Shown here in pieces: positions 17,438 through 26,962 of a stretch of DNA of 47,124 bases (positions within the stretch are counted from its first letter, which is position 1; each line of letters starts with the position of its first letter). The stretch covers positions 1 through 47,124 of the forward strand of contig VBCY01000118.1 in NCBI GenBank assembly GCA_005882995.1, given 5' to 3'. The translations under genes and the position numbers were made by a program. This DNA comes from Betaproteobacteria bacterium. Lineage in GTDB: Bacteria > Pseudomonadota > Gammaproteobacteria > Burkholderiales > Casimicrobiaceae. The notes below the pieces were generated by a model. It saw nothing but the letters and a program-made list of their open reading frames with translations. It was not told where the DNA came from and ran no database searches.

Positions 17438-17585
17438 GCATGGAACGCCAGTTTAACTTTGAGTGTCGAGCTGCGGTCTATACTAGGCAACGCCTCAGGC
17501 GCCCACGGCAAAGGCGCATGGGAGACAATCGAGACCGGTGGCGGCAACCTTGCTGACAATTATTTAATCGTTCGATGGCCATGCT

Positions 17586-18044
17586 ATGACCGACACTGTC
17601 AAAGACACCCTTGATGCAGCGCAGCAACGTGCCGCAATTCGCGCGCTGCCATATTTTGGTGCGGTAACGCCCAGCGAGGCGCATTTGCTTCTCTCGGCCG
17701 TGCCCGGCGCCAAGCTTATCGATGTGCGGACGCACCCCGAATGGGATTATGTCGGTCGTGTTCCGGGAAGCTTTCTTATCGAATGGAACACCTATCCCGA
17801 CGGAGCGCGGAATACGACCTTTCTGGATGAGTTACGACAGCGCTGCCCCGACGCCAATGCCCCGGTGCTCTTTCTGTGCCGCAGCGGCCAACGTTCCGAT
17901 TCGGCGGCACGGGCAGCCAGGGCAGCTGGGTACGCGATGGCGTTCAACGTTCTCGAAGGTTTCGAAGGCGATAAGGATCGTGAATCCCATCGCGGCACCT
18001 TGGGAGGCTGGCGCAAGGCCGGCCTTCCCTGGGTTCAGGGATAG
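17586..18044 (+). CDS. rhodanese-like sulfurtransferase domain protein
   Basis: A 152-residue single-domain rhodanese. The N-terminal strand/loop LIDVRTHPEWDYVGRVPGS is typical, and the active-site loop is FLCRSGQRSD with the catalytic Cys at about residue 98. Such proteins carry a persulfide and donate sulfur or detoxify cyanide; the true acceptor is unknown. The C-terminal FEGDKDRESHRGTLGGWRKAGLPW is common in this subgroup. It is divergent from glnA across a 363-base gap and its last 10 bases overlap the end of the convergent zinc-ribbon gene (18035-18044). Confidence 0.88.
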   Translation: MTDTVKDTLDAAQQRAAIRALPYFGAVTPSEAHLLLSAVPGAKLIDVRTHPEWDYVGRVPGSFLIEWNTYPDGARNTTFLDELRQRCPDANAPVLFLCRSGQRSDSAARAARAAGYAMAFNVLEGFEGDKDRESHRGTLGGWRKAGLPWVQG

Positions 18045-18874
18045 AAAAGATACAGCTGGTAGCCCGCCTGCGAGGTTGCACTGGCGTCGATAAAAAGTCT
18101 GATAGCGAGCTCGCTGTTGGCCGCGAGACCGCTGCTTGAATCCGAGGCGCCACTGAGGTAGTCCTGAGGTGCAAAAGCACGTCGCACCACGACTTGCTCC
18201 TGCGTGTCCGACAGCGTCAACTCCAGATAGGGATAGCCAAGCGCAAAAGGCGCGCGATTTCGTATGGTGGATGTAAGAATCAGCAAGCCCCGATGCGCGG
18301 GGTCTGCTTGCAGATCGGAAGCTTCTATGGAAATCGCCGCTATATCCTGCAACGGCTTTACTTGGCAATGTGCCAGGACGCAAAACCTGAGCAAGGCCGG
18401 CTTGGTGGCCGGCCAGTGAGCCGCGAGAGCGTCGCGAAAGTGAAAAAGGGTCTGAGCGGCGAGGGTTAGAACCAGGATAGGAAGCGATGCCGCGTACAAC
18501 CAGGTGGGCAAACGCCCGCGTTCTTTTTTTTCCTGCTGCGCGAAGCGATCAGCATAAACCGCCTCATCCTGCTGCGTCTCGGCAACCGACGCGGTCTTGG
18601 CGCCGCGCTCGGCATGCTCGGCGGGACGCTCCGGCGCAGGCTTGAGCGCTTGCGCGCTGCGCAGAGTGACCGTCGGAGGCCCGAGCGCTATCTCGTCTGG
18701 CTCCGGCTCTTCGCGGGGCCGGGGGGCAAGCGAAATCAGCGCCGCAACACCGTCGAATACGCTTTGACAGTGACCGCATCGCACCTGCCCCGAACGTATC
18801 GTGAGCTGCTGGGGCGTCACGCGGAAGATCGTCTTGCAGCCGGGACAGCGAGTGTATTTCTCTTCAGCGGCCAT
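18035..18874 (-). CDS. zinc-ribbon / DUF3426 membrane protein
   Basis: A 279-residue protein starting with an MJ0042-type zinc ribbon (CPGC at residues 10-13, CGHC at 33-36). An Ala/Pro/Glu-rich linker and one membrane segment (WLYAASLPILVLTLAAQTLF) follow. The C-terminal DUF3426 domain has the pattern LLILTSTIRNRAPFALGYPYLELTL and RRAFAPQDYL. The ATG at 18874 is preferred to the one at 18880 because a CAGGA sits at proper spacing only for it; the gene then overlaps the prmA stop by 11 bases, suggesting coupling. Placement after prmA is a recurring betaproteobacterial pattern. The function is unknown. Confidence 0.8.
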   Translation of the reverse strand: MAAEEKYTRCPGCKTIFRVTPQQLTIRSGQVRCGHCQSVFDGVAALISLAPRPREEPEPDEIALGPPTVTLRSAQALKPAPERPAEHAERGAKTASVAETQQDEAVYADRFAQQEKKERGRLPTWLYAASLPILVLTLAAQTLFHFRDALAAHWPATKPALLRFCVLAHCQVKPLQDIAAISIEASDLQADPAHRGLLILTSTIRNRAPFALGYPYLELTLSDTQEQVVVRRAFAPQDYLSGASDSSSGLAANSELAIRLFIDASATSQAGYQLYLFYP

Positions 18875-19763
18875 GCTCATTCCTGCGGCTTCCGGCCAGC
18901 GCGACCCATCCATCCTCCCCGCCCCAGATTCCGATATTAAACCACCGAGCATAGACCTGGACGAGCGCTGGAGCCTGTGCCGCCAGGATGCCGCTAAGGA
19001 CGACGCTGCCGCCGATCCGCACCCGGCGCGCGAACTGCGGGGCGAGTCGATCCAGGGGACGGGCAAGGATGTTCGCGACCACGACGTCGAATGATCTCGG
19101 CTTCAGGCTGCGCGGTCGCATGAAACGCCCGCGCACCGCGTTTACACGCGCGTTGTGACGGATCACATTGAGCGCCTGCGGGTCGATGTCGATCCCCGTC
19201 ACTGATCCGGCTCCGAGCAGAGCCGCCGTGATGGCAAGGATGCCCGACCCGCAGCCGTAGTCGAGCACCGACGCATCCCGTCGTAGATTTGCATCGAGCC
19301 AGCGGATGCACAGACGCGTCGAGGGATGGGTTCCGGTGCCGAAGGCAAGCCCCGGATCGATCGTGATATTCACGGCGGAGGGTTCGACCGGCTTGCACCA
19401 CGACGGCACGATCCAGATTCGCTCGGTAACGCGGACGGGGCGAAACTGATCTCGCGAACGCTGCACCCAATCGTCTTCTCGAATCGCTTCGATCACGTGC
19501 GGCGCCAGCCTTTGTCCGATGGCCGCCTCGGCACGGGCGATTGCTGCGTCGATGTCTGCGTCCGCCTCGAAGAGCGCCGTGAGTCGCGCGCCTTTCCAGT
19601 GGGGCAATACCTGTTCCGGTTCTGTTTCGAGCACCATTTGCACATCAGGCACTGAGGGCGCTTCGGCGACATCGACAGCGATTGCTCCCGCATCGAGCAA
19701 TGCGTCCCCCCATCGATCGGCGACCTCTCCGCCAGTGTCGAAGCGCACGGCGACGAGACCCAT
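18864..19763 (-). CDS. prmA: ribosomal protein L11 methyltransferase PrmA
   Basis: A 299-residue protein with the PrmA N-terminal substrate-recognition domain and a C-terminal SAM-binding domain. Motifs are DPGLAFGTGTHPSTRLC (family signature), VLDYGCGSGILAI (SAM-binding motif I), VTGIDIDPQAL and VVANILARPL. PrmA trimethylates L11 of the large ribosomal subunit on several amines. GGAG precedes the ATG by 6 bases. It follows accC by 9 bases on the same strand, as in many proteobacteria where accBC-prmA is one operon, and overlaps the downstream zinc-ribbon gene. Confidence 0.95.
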   Translation of the reverse strand: MGLVAVRFDTGGEVADRWGDALLDAGAIAVDVAEAPSVPDVQMVLETEPEQVLPHWKGARLTALFEADADIDAAIARAEAAIGQRLAPHVIEAIREDDWVQRSRDQFRPVRVTERIWIVPSWCKPVEPSAVNITIDPGLAFGTGTHPSTRLCIRWLDANLRRDASVLDYGCGSGILAITAALLGAGSVTGIDIDPQALNVIRHNARVNAVRGRFMRPRSLKPRSFDVVVANILARPLDRLAPQFARRVRIGGSVVLSGILAAQAPALVQVYARWFNIGIWGGEDGWVALAGSRRNEHGR

Positions 19764-19772
19764 TCGTCACTC

Positions 19773-21146
19773 CTACGCCTTGCGTTTGGCCATGCGCTCC
19801 TCGAGGTAATGGATCGACGTCCCGCCGCGCAGGAATGAGTCATCGAGCAGCAAATCCTGGTGCAACGGAATATTGGTCTTGATGCCTTCGACCACCATTT
19901 CGGAGAGCGCGATGCGCATGCGCGCGATCGCTTGCTGTCGAGTATCGCCGTAGGCGATCACTTTGCCGACCATCGAATCGTAATTGGGAGGAACGAGGTA
20001 GTTTTGATAGACGTGAGAGTCGACGCGGATGCCAGGGCCTCCCGGCGCGTGATACGAAGTGATGCGCCCGGGGGAGGGTACAAAAGTCTCCGGATCCTCT
20101 GCGTTGATACGGCATTCGATGGCATGGCCTCGGCGCGCAATTTCCCGCTGACGAAAGACCAGCTTCTGCCCCGCGGCGACGCGAATCTGCTGCTGCACGA
20201 TGTCGATCCCGGTAACGAGCTCCGTCACCGGGTGTTCGACCTGGATACGTGTGTTCATTTCGATGAAGTAGAACTGTTCTTCCTGGAAAAGGAACTCGAA
20301 GGTGCCGGCACCGCGATAGCCGATCTTGCGGCACGCCTCGGCGCAGCGCTCGCCGATGCGTTCGAGAAGACGCATGGGAATGCCGGGCGCGGGGGCTTCT
20401 TCGATGATCTTCTGGTGACGCCGTTGCATCGAACAATCGCGCTCAAAGAGGTACACCGCATTCTTGTGCTCGTCGGCGAGGACCTGTATCTCGATGTGTC
20501 GAGGATTGTCGAGGTACCTCTCCATGTAGACCGTCTGGTTGCCGAAGGCGGCGTTCGCTTCGGCGCGGGTGAGGCTCACTGCCGGCAGCAGTGCGGCTTC
20601 GGTGTGCACGACGCGCATGCCACGGCCTCCTCCCCCGGCCGCAGCCTTGATGATGACGGGGTACTTGACGGTACGCGCGACTCTCACGATTTCTTTTGGA
20701 TCATCCGGCAAAGCGCCTTCGGACCCCGGGACGCAGGGCACACCCGCCTTGGTCATCGCCACTTTGGCGCTGACCTTGTCGCCCATGAGCCGGATGGTGT
20801 CGGGGCGCGGTCCGATGAATACGAATCCGCTTTTTTCCACTTTTTCAGCGAAATCCGCGTTCTCCGACAGAAAACCGTAACCCGGATGGATGGCTTGGGC
20901 ATCGGTAACTTCGGCGGCGCTGATGATCGCCGGGATATTGAGATAACTCAGGGCGGAGGACGCCGGGCCGATGCAGACGGATTCGTCGGACAGCCGGACG
21001 TACTTGGCGTCGGCATCGATCTCCGAGTGGACGACTACCGTCTTGATGCCCAGTTCTCGGCAAGCCCGCTGGATTCGCAGCGCGATCTCGCCACGATTGG
21101 CGATCAGCACCTTATCGAACAGCTGGCCGGCAGTCTTGGTTGCCAC
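19773..21146 (-). CDS. accC: acetyl-CoA carboxylase biotin carboxylase subunit AccC
   Basis: A 457-residue ATP-grasp enzyme that carboxylates the biotin on AccB in the first step of fatty-acid synthesis. The N-terminal domain begins [16 protein letters not shown]. Other blocks are [16 protein letters not shown], the glycine-rich ATP loop [29 protein letters not shown] and the C-terminal [12 protein letters not shown]. The only in-frame start that keeps the N-terminus is GTG at 21146 with no strong ribosome-binding site, so expression may be coupled to accB, which ends 57 bases upstream. Size is normal (E. coli AccC is 449). Confidence 0.97.
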   Translation of the reverse strand: MATKTAGQLFDKVLIANRGEIALRIQRACRELGIKTVVVHSEIDADAKYVRLSDESVCIGPASSALSYLNIPAIISAAEVTDAQAIHPGYGFLSENADFAEKVEKSGFVFIGPRPDTIRLMGDKVSAKVAMTKAGVPCVPGSEGALPDDPKEIVRVARTVKYPVIIKAAAGGGGRGMRVVHTEAALLPAVSLTRAEANAAFGNQTVYMERYLDNPRHIEIQVLADEHKNAVYLFERDCSMQRRHQKIIEEAPAPGIPMRLLERIGERCAEACRKIGYRGAGTFEFLFQEEQFYFIEMNTRIQVEHPVTELVTGIDIVQQQIRVAAGQKLVFRQREIARRGHAIECRINAEDPETFVPSPGRITSYHAPGGPGIRVDSHVYQNYLVPPNYDSMVGKVIAYGDTRQQAIARMRIALSEMVVEGIKTNIPLHQDLLLDDSFLRGGTSIHYLEERMAKRKA

Positions 21147-21203
21147 GTGTGCGGATGTACCGACGGCGCTACGCTCACGAGGAGCGCAGGACCCCTGTGA
21201 CTA

Positions 21204-21662
<459 letters not shown>

Positions 21663-21663
21663 G

Positions 21664-21677
21664 CGAGAGCGCTCTCG
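21664..21677 (-). promoter_or_regulatory. 14-bp perfect palindrome abutting the accB start codon
   Basis: CGAGAGCGCTCTCG is self-complementary and ends one base before the accB ATG. It occupies the place of the ribosome-binding site. It could be an operator or, as RNA, a small structure; chance is possible in GC-rich DNA. The remaining 21678-21871 gap includes an AT-rich CTATATATC (minus strand) that could be part of the accB promoter. Confidence 0.35.
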
Positions 21678-21871
21678 GGTGAGCGAGAAGCCCGAATTGT
21701 TGATATATAGGGCCAGTTTGCCGCAGATGCAGAAGGTTGTCTATTAATACGGCGAGAGCCGCATCAGCTCTGCCATTAAATAATGCCCAGCACCCTAGGC
21801 AAGCAAGTGGTAGCTTAGAAGGCCGTGGGCTGGAGGGCAACAAGCCTCGATCTGCAACGCCGGACCGGAAA

Positions 21872-22390
21872 TTAGAGGAGCTTCGACACAATACTCGACA
21901 ATTGGTCGGGCCTGACCGGGCCCAGTTGGGTGTGCGACACATTACCGTGGCGGTCCACAAAAATGGTGAAAGGAAGCGCAACCACCCTGTTTCCGAGCGT
22001 TCGCGAGAGCTCTATAGCCCCAAACCCGCCAACAAGGACAGGGTAGTTGAGACCAAGCTCCTTCGCGAACCGTTCAGCCTTGTCTGCGTCGTCCACGGCG
22101 ATGCCCACAAACTGCAACCCTTGGGGCCCGAACTCCTGCTGAGCCTTGATGAATTGAGGCATTTCCTCGCGGCACGGTACGCACCAGGTTGCCCAGAAAT
22201 TTACCACCAACACCTTTCCTCTCCACTGGCCCAGAGGCTGGGACTTTCCTGCCGTATCAGGGAGGGAAAGGGCGAGCAGCGTTGAGGCATCGGAAGCATT
22301 GTCTGACTGGGAACGCATGCCCAGATACAGGCCGGCCGCCAATGCAATGACAGTCGCGCCCAATAAAACGGCCCAACGGCCCTTCTTCAT
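21872..22390 (-). CDS. TlpA/ResA-like membrane-anchored thioredoxin
   Basis: A 172-residue protein with one N-terminal membrane anchor (WAVLLGATVIALAAGLYLGM) and a periplasmic thioredoxin-fold domain. The redox motif is NFWATWCVPCREEMP (C70, C73). The later segment with VGIAVDDADKAERFAKELGL is typical of the TlpA/ResA branch, and a cis-Pro lies in VALPFTIFVD. Such proteins reduce disulfides in the periplasm, for example during cytochrome c or CuA maturation. The gene 37 bases upstream encodes the alpha domain of DsbD, a natural electron donor for TlpA-like proteins, which supports a shared periplasmic thiol pathway. The exact client is unknown. Confidence 0.85.
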   Translation of the reverse strand: MKKGRWAVLLGATVIALAAGLYLGMRSQSDNASDASTLLALSLPDTAGKSQPLGQWRGKVLVVNFWATWCVPCREEMPQFIKAQQEFGPQGLQFVGIAVDDADKAERFAKELGLNYPVLVGGFGAIELSRTLGNRVVALPFTIFVDRHGNVSHTQLGPVRPDQLSSIVSKLL

Positions 22391-22427
22391 AATGGGGTCG
22401 CGGCAGATCGAAAGCCAGCGCTCACTT

Positions 22428-22955
22428 TCAATCGAACCACGATTTTCTTGATTCGTCAGGACGGGCCGGGGCGGCGTTGGCGGCTCGAATGGGTACCGTG
22501 GCCTGCTGAACCTGTGGGGGATAGCAGATGCCGATGTCCGCGCATCCCTGGGACTCCGCCTGGATCACGATGTTCTGTCCGATGGCCGCATCCTTGAGCG
22601 TCAGATTAACCACCAGGCTGCCGCGGTAGGTCTCCACCCGTCCGAAAAATGGGTCCTCCTTGGGTTTCCCTTGGGGTAATGGCGGCACGCTCAGCCCGGC
22701 CGTGACGGGTTGCGCGGTGAAGCGGATCTTGTCGCGGTAAAGATAGTAGCCGTCGGCAATCGCGAATCTGGCTTCGATCGTTTGCGGATTGAGTGCTCGC
22801 GCAGTGAAGCGGAAGGCCCGATCCGGCGGAAGCGGATTGACCTGAGAGAACGCAGGCAGCGCGATCATCGCCGTCGCCGCCAAGGCGCGCCAAAGGAACG
22901 CTTTATGGCGCGAGAGTCTCGCCGGCGATCCAGTCGAGATACTCTGGCAGACCAT
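22428..22955 (-). CDS. stand-alone DsbD N-terminal (alpha) domain protein
   Basis: A 175-residue protein with a Sec-type signal (HKAFLWRALAATAMIALPAFS) and an immunoglobulin-like DsbD alpha domain. The pattern DGYYLYRDKIRF and the redox pair QGCADIGICYPP (C138, C144, same spacing as C103/C109 of E. coli DsbD) are clear. After the domain the protein ends (RKSWFD); the eight-helix membrane beta domain and the thioredoxin-like gamma domain of full DsbD are absent. The ATG at 22955 is the nearest normal start, and it overlaps the cutA end by 53 bases; shorter TTG starts would cut the signal peptide. It probably works with the TlpA-like protein next door, taking electrons from a CcdA/DsbD-type membrane protein elsewhere. 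Confidence 0.75.
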   Translation of the reverse strand: MVCQSISTGSPARLSRHKAFLWRALAATAMIALPAFSQVNPLPPDRAFRFTARALNPQTIEARFAIADGYYLYRDKIRFTAQPVTAGLSVPPLPQGKPKEDPFFGRVETYRGSLVVNLTLKDAAIGQNIVIQAESQGCADIGICYPPQVQQATVPIRAANAAPARPDESRKSWFD

Positions 22956-23241
22956 GCGTGATGGGGACAGCGACGATCTCCGGAAGTTCGTAGGGGTGCC
23001 GTGCCCTGATCGCCGTCTCGACCCGTGAGTACAGTCCAGCGCTTGTCTTGATGGCGACCGGCGTCTCATCGGCAGTTTCGATTTGTCCCTGCCAGTGATA
23101 GAGTGAACGCACCGTCGCGCCGATATGGATGCACGCGGCCAGACGGGCAGCGAGCAGTTCGCGCGCGAGCGCTTCCGCGATGGCCCGTTCGGGGACCGTC
23201 GTCAGCACGAGCAAATGCGATTGCGCTGCGGTGCTCGACAA
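22903..23241 (-). CDS. cutA: divalent-cation tolerance / CutA1 family protein
   Basis: A CutA1 trimeric protein of 112 residues from a TTG at 23241. Conserved segments are LLVLTTVPERAIAEALARELLAARL (first part), ACIHIGATVRSLYHWQGQIE and TRARHPYELPEIVAVPI-like IRARHPYELPEIVAVP near the end. CutA proteins are highly stable; a role in copper tolerance was proposed, but the biochemical function is unsettled. The frame stays open upstream to 23394, but that part lies opposite fxsA and does not resemble CutA. The start is only 9 bases from the divergent fxsA ATG. The end overlaps the DsbD-alpha gene. Confidence 0.85.
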   Translation of the reverse strand: MSSTAAQSHLLVLTTVPERAIAEALARELLAARLAACIHIGATVRSLYHWQGQIETADETPVAIKTSAGLYSRVETAIRARHPYELPEIVAVPITHGLPEYLDWIAGETLAP

Positions 23242-23250
23242 GGAGTTTCC

Positions 23251-23640
23251 ATGCGTTTTATCGTGATGTTGATTGTACTGATTTTCCCGGTGCTGGACGT
23301 CCTCGCAACCGTGCGCTTCGCACGCTGGACCGGCATTCCTACGGTAGCCTGGTTGCTCGCATCCGCAATAGCGGGCTCGCTTTTGCTGCGACACGAGATC
23401 GTGACGTTCCGCGAGAAGAACCTGGCAGCGCTGCGTGGTGATCAGCCACTGTTGCGGGGATTGCTGGACAGCGGACGCAAAGTGCTCGCGGCGCTACTCC
23501 TCATCCTTCCCGGGATTGTCTCCGACTTGATCGCGCTCACGCTACTTTCATTGCCATTCAATCTGGGGGTTCCACTGGCAACTCAGGCGGCAGGCATGAG
23601 CCGGCGCGTTCTCGACGGCGACTACCGCCGCATCGATTAG
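23251..23640 (+). CDS. fxsA: FxsA family inner-membrane protein
   Basis: A 129-residue membrane protein with the FxsA pattern. It has a first hydrophobic helix (FIVMLIVLIFPVLDVLATV), a second (PTVAWLLASAIAGSLLLRHE), and a third pair (LAALLLILPGIVSDLIALTLL) containing the characteristic PGIVSD motif. In E. coli FxsA overproduction blocks exclusion of phage T7 by the F plasmid; its native role is unclear. AAGGAG lies 5 bases before the ATG. It is divergent from cutA and convergent with lgt, whose stop is 9 bases away; a 13-base tandem duplication spans both stop codons. Confidence 0.88.
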   Translation: MRFIVMLIVLIFPVLDVLATVRFARWTGIPTVAWLLASAIAGSLLLRHEIVTFREKNLAALRGDQPLLRGLLDSGRKVLAALLLILPGIVSDLIALTLLSLPFNLGVPLATQAAGMSRRVLDGDYRRID

Positions 23641-23649
23641 CCGCATCGA

Positions 23650-24465
23650 CTAACCCACGATGGTGGGCTCTGACCGGCGCGCGTGCCGGTATGACCATAT
23701 CATCAACGCCAAGCCGGCGATTATCATTGGCAGCGACAGCCACTGTCCCATCGTCCATCCGAGCGCAAGCAAGCCGAGAAAATTGTCAGGCTCGCGCGCG
23801 AACTCGACGATGAATCGAAAGCTTCCATAGCCGATCAGGAAGGCGCCGGACACGGCACCCAAAGGTCTTTTGCGACGTGCGTAGAGCCACAGTATGGCGA
23901 ACAGCAGCAGACCTTCGAGACCCACCTCGTAGAGTTGCGAAGGGTGCCGAGGCTGTGCGTCGATCTGCGGAAATACCATCCCCCATGGAAGGTCGGTCGG
24001 TCTGCCCCAAAGCTCTCCATTGATGAAATTGCCAAGCCGTCCCGCAGCCAGTCCGAGCGGGATCAGCGGTGCAACGAAATCGGTGACCTCGAGCCATCGC
24101 TTGTCCCTATTGCGCGCGAACAAGGCGAGCGCGACAAGCACACCCAGAAAGCCGCCGTGGAAACTCATGCCGCCTTGCCACAAGGCGAATATTTCCAAGG
24201 GATGGGCGAAGTAATAGGCGGGCTTGTAGAAAAGCACGTAACCGAGCCGCCCCCCCAGAATGACGCCGAAGACGCCGTAGAAGAGCATGTCGTCGACATC
24301 GCGAGGATGCCAGCCGGTCAGAAGATTCTGCCGCGCGCGATACTTCCCAAGCACAACGAAAAGTACGAAGCCCACCAGGTACATGAGCCCATACCAGCGC
24401 ACCGCGAGTGGACCGAGCTGAAACGCGACCGGATCGAATTGGGGATGTACCAACGCGTGTGGCAT
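23650..24465 (-). CDS. lgt: prolipoprotein diacylglyceryl transferase Lgt
   Basis: A 271-residue polytopic enzyme that attaches diacylglycerol to the lipobox cysteine of prolipoproteins, the first step of lipoprotein maturation. The catalytic-site residues match E. coli numbering: H103 in [11 protein letters not shown] and R143 in [16 protein letters not shown]. The ATG at 24465 gives the usual N-terminus ([22 protein letters not shown]); the longer frame to 25197 runs antisense through ilvD and is rejected. It is divergent from ilvD across 72 bases. Confidence 0.96.
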   Translation of the reverse strand: MPHALVHPQFDPVAFQLGPLAVRWYGLMYLVGFVLFVVLGKYRARQNLLTGWHPRDVDDMLFYGVFGVILGGRLGYVLFYKPAYYFAHPLEIFALWQGGMSFHGGFLGVLVALALFARNRDKRWLEVTDFVAPLIPLGLAAGRLGNFINGELWGRPTDLPWGMVFPQIDAQPRHPSQLYEVGLEGLLLFAILWLYARRKRPLGAVSGAFLIGYGSFRFIVEFAREPDNFLGLLALGWTMGQWLSLPMIIAGLALMIWSYRHARRSEPTIVG

Positions 24466-24537
24466 GACGCCGGGATGGAAGTGAGACGCTTTTGCTAGAA
24501 TTAATCGATTATACGCAGGCACCGAAGCGAGGCCTCC

Positions 24538-26217
24538 ATGTCGTTCAATCGCCGTAGCAGGATCATCACGCAAGGCATCGCTCGTTCGCCGAATCGCGCC
24601 ATGTTGCGCGCAGTGGGCTTCGACGACGGTGATTTCGACAAACCGATCGTCGGGGTCGCCAATGGACATTCGACGATGAATCCCTGCAATGCCGGCATTC
24701 AGCCGTTGGTCGACCGCGCCATGGCGGCGTTGACAGCGGCCGGCGCCAAGCCCCAGGTCTTCGGATTTCCGACGGTGACTGATGGGATCGGAATGGGCAC
24801 GGAAGGCATGAAATATTCGCTTGTGTCGCGCGAAGTAATTGCCGATGCGGTCGAGGTGGCGGTGATGGGTCAGTGCATGGATGGCGTGCTGTGCGTCGGG
24901 GGCTGCGACAAGAACATGCCCGGCGCAATGATGGCGATGGCGCGCATGAATGTGCCCGCGATTTTCGTGTACGCCGGCACGATCAAACCCGGATTCTGGA
25001 AAGGCGAAAAGCTCACGATCGTGAGCCCGTTCGAGGCGGTCGGCGCATTCAGCGCGGGCAAGATGTCGAAGGAGGATTTCGAGGGCATCGAAAAGAACGC
25101 TTGCCCCACGGTCGGGGCCTGCGGCGGGCAGTACACCGCCAACACCATGTCGTCCTCGTTCGAGGCGCTGGGAATGAGCCTGCTCGGCAGCTCGCAACTT
25201 GCTTCACCGGATCCCGAGAAGGCGGACAGCGCAGCGGCATCGGCGCGCGTGCTCGCCGATGCGATCTCTCGCAACCTGAAGCCGCGCGACATCATCACCC
25301 GAGCATCGATCGAAAACGCAGTCGCGCTGGTGATGGCCACAGGCGGCTCGACCAACGCCGTCCTGCATTACCTGGCGATCGCCGCAGCAGCGGGTGTGCA
25401 ATGGACGATCGATGATTTCGAGCGAGTGCGTCAGCGCGTGCCGGTGCTCTGCGAGCTCAAGCCTTCCGGACGCTTCGTCGCGACCGATTTTCACGCCGCG
25501 GGCGGTGTGCCGCAGGTTCTCAAGATGCTGCTCGTGCACGGACTCATCGATGGCGAGTGCATGACCATTACCGGCAAGATCCTCGCCGACGAGCTGGCGG
25601 AATTGCCCGACGAGCCAAGACCGGATCAGGAGGTGATCCGCCCGTGGAGCAATCCAGTGTACCCGCAAGGGCATCTCGCGATCCTTCGCGGAAACCTTGC
25701 ATCCGAGGGTTGCGTCGCGAAGGTCACGGGCTTGAAGTCGACATCGATCACCGGCCCGGCTCGCGTCTTTGATTCTGAGCCTGAAGCGCTGGACGCCATC
25801 ATGGCGAAAAAAATCCAGGCCGGCGACATAATGGTGATTCGCTACGAGGGCCCCAAGGGTGGACCCGGCATGCGGGAAATGTTGGCGCCGACTTCGGCAT
25901 TGATCGGGCAGGGCCTCGGCGAAAGCGTGGGCCTCATCACCGACGGACGCTTTTCCGGAGGAACATGGGGCATGGTGGTCGGCCATGTCGCGCCTGAAGC
26001 GTTCGTCGGCGGCACGATCGCGCTGGTCAAGGAGGGCGACAGCATCACCATCGATGCGAGCAAGCGACTCATTCAACTCGAAGTCGACGATGCTGAGCTC
26101 GACCGCCGCCGAAGCGCGTGGCGAGCGCCCAAGCCGCGCTATACCCGGGGCGTGCTCGCCAAATACATGAAGCTCGTATCCACCGCCAGTGTTGGCGCAA
26201 TCACCGACGTCGAATGA
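24538..26217 (+). CDS. ilvD: dihydroxy-acid dehydratase IlvD
   Basis: A 559-residue enzyme of valine, leucine and isoleucine synthesis (dihydroxy-acid to 2-keto acid). The iron-sulfur ligands are visible: about C50 (NPCNAGIQ), C123 ([10 protein letters not shown], with the magnesium-site Lys at 125) and C195 ([13 protein letters not shown]). The C-terminal half has the family blocks [25 protein letters not shown] and [13 protein letters not shown]. The length suits the [2Fe-2S] form. An AGCGAGG lies before the ATG. An unknown lipoprotein gene follows 11 bases later and is probably co-transcribed. Confidence 0.96.
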   Translation: MSFNRRSRIITQGIARSPNRAMLRAVGFDDGDFDKPIVGVANGHSTMNPCNAGIQPLVDRAMAALTAAGAKPQVFGFPTVTDGIGMGTEGMKYSLVSREVIADAVEVAVMGQCMDGVLCVGGCDKNMPGAMMAMARMNVPAIFVYAGTIKPGFWKGEKLTIVSPFEAVGAFSAGKMSKEDFEGIEKNACPTVGACGGQYTANTMSSSFEALGMSLLGSSQLASPDPEKADSAAASARVLADAISRNLKPRDIITRASIENAVALVMATGGSTNAVLHYLAIAAAAGVQWTIDDFERVRQRVPVLCELKPSGRFVATDFHAAGGVPQVLKMLLVHGLIDGECMTITGKILADELAELPDEPRPDQEVIRPWSNPVYPQGHLAILRGNLASEGCVAKVTGLKSTSITGPARVFDSEPEALDAIMAKKIQAGDIMVIRYEGPKGGPGMREMLAPTSALIGQGLGESVGLITDGRFSGGTWGMVVGHVAPEAFVGGTIALVKEGDSITIDASKRLIQLEVDDAELDRRRSAWRAPKPRYTRGVLAKYMKLVSTASVGAITDVE

Positions 26218-26228
26218 GAGGAACCTCG

Positions 26229-26954
26229 ATGCCGTATCAGTTTGCTTCATGTCTAGGCTTGAGATCCTTTGTTCTTTCTGCAAGCCTGGTTGTCGCGCTC
26301 GGGCTTGTCTGCGCTTGCGCGACCGCGCCGGTTGGACCTCCCGTTCCTGCACCGACGCTGACGGTCGGCGATCATTGGACGTACAGGATTACCGATAACC
26401 TTCGACGCGGATTGGTCACCATGCTCGACGCCGATGTGGTGTCGACCATGGCGGGCGTGGCGACGGTGAGACTCGTCTACAACAACGAGTACGGTCGCGA
26501 AGAGCTCACCGAGGAGATGAACGCCGAGGGTGGCCTTGTGGTGGGGGCTCTCAAAGAGGAGCGCGTACGGCGCTTCCCCGTGCCTATCGAAATGTACAGG
26601 TTTCCGCTGCAGCAGGGCCTGACATGGAGACAGATCGTCGATACCGTGAGCCCTGAGACTCAACTTCCCGCACAGATACTCGTCTACGCAACGGTACAGG
26701 GACGAGCCTCGAACACCGTGCCGGCAGGCCCTTTCAATACGATCTATATCTACCGCATCATCCAGCTCGACGACGAACAGTTCTGGCGCACGCGCACCAC
26801 GCGCAACGATTCGGTGTGGTTTTCCCCTGACGTCAAAGCACCGGTGCGCGAGCTGCGCGATGCATCTTATGTCTGGCGCGACGGATCAACGTCGCCTCTG
26901 GTGCGCACCGAGAATACCACCCGTGAGTTGATTTCGTTCAAGGCCGGGAGCTAA
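26229..26954 (+). CDS. predicted lipoprotein of unknown function
   Basis: A 241-residue protein from the ATG at 26229, which has a GAGAGGAA ribosome-binding site 5 bases upstream. The N-terminus is a lipoprotein signal with cysteine in LVCACATAP, so the mature protein is probably lipid-anchored. The rest is beta-rich (LTVGDHWTYRITDN; ATVRLVYNNEYGREELTEEM; NTIYIYRIIQLDDEQFWRTR), resembling the repeated-strand periplasmic domains of several uncharacterised families. I recognise no catalytic motif. It starts 11 bases after ilvD, possibly by chance rather than function. A small palindromic element follows its stop codon. Confidence 0.75.
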   Translation: MPYQFASCLGLRSFVLSASLVVALGLVCACATAPVGPPVPAPTLTVGDHWTYRITDNLRRGLVTMLDADVVSTMAGVATVRLVYNNEYGREELTEEMNAEGGLVVGALKEERVRRFPVPIEMYRFPLQQGLTWRQIVDTVSPETQLPAQILVYATVQGRASNTVPAGPFNTIYIYRIIQLDDEQFWRTRTTRNDSVWFSPDVKAPVRELRDASYVWRDGSTSPLVRTENTTRELISFKAGS

Positions 26955-26962
26955 CTGACTAG

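Noticed and set aside
17463-17560. Glycine-type or other known riboswitch before the rhodanese gene
   Set aside because: A CTCAGGC and short pairings are present, but the aptamer core sequences are missing.
19860-21200. 446-codon open frame on the plus strand
   Set aside because: It lies wholly antisense to accC, whose protein is unmistakable. Long shadow frames are expected in GC-rich coding DNA.
24466-25197. N-terminal extension of the lgt frame
   Set aside because: It runs antisense through ilvD; the ATG at 24465 already gives a complete Lgt with active-site residues at their usual numbers.
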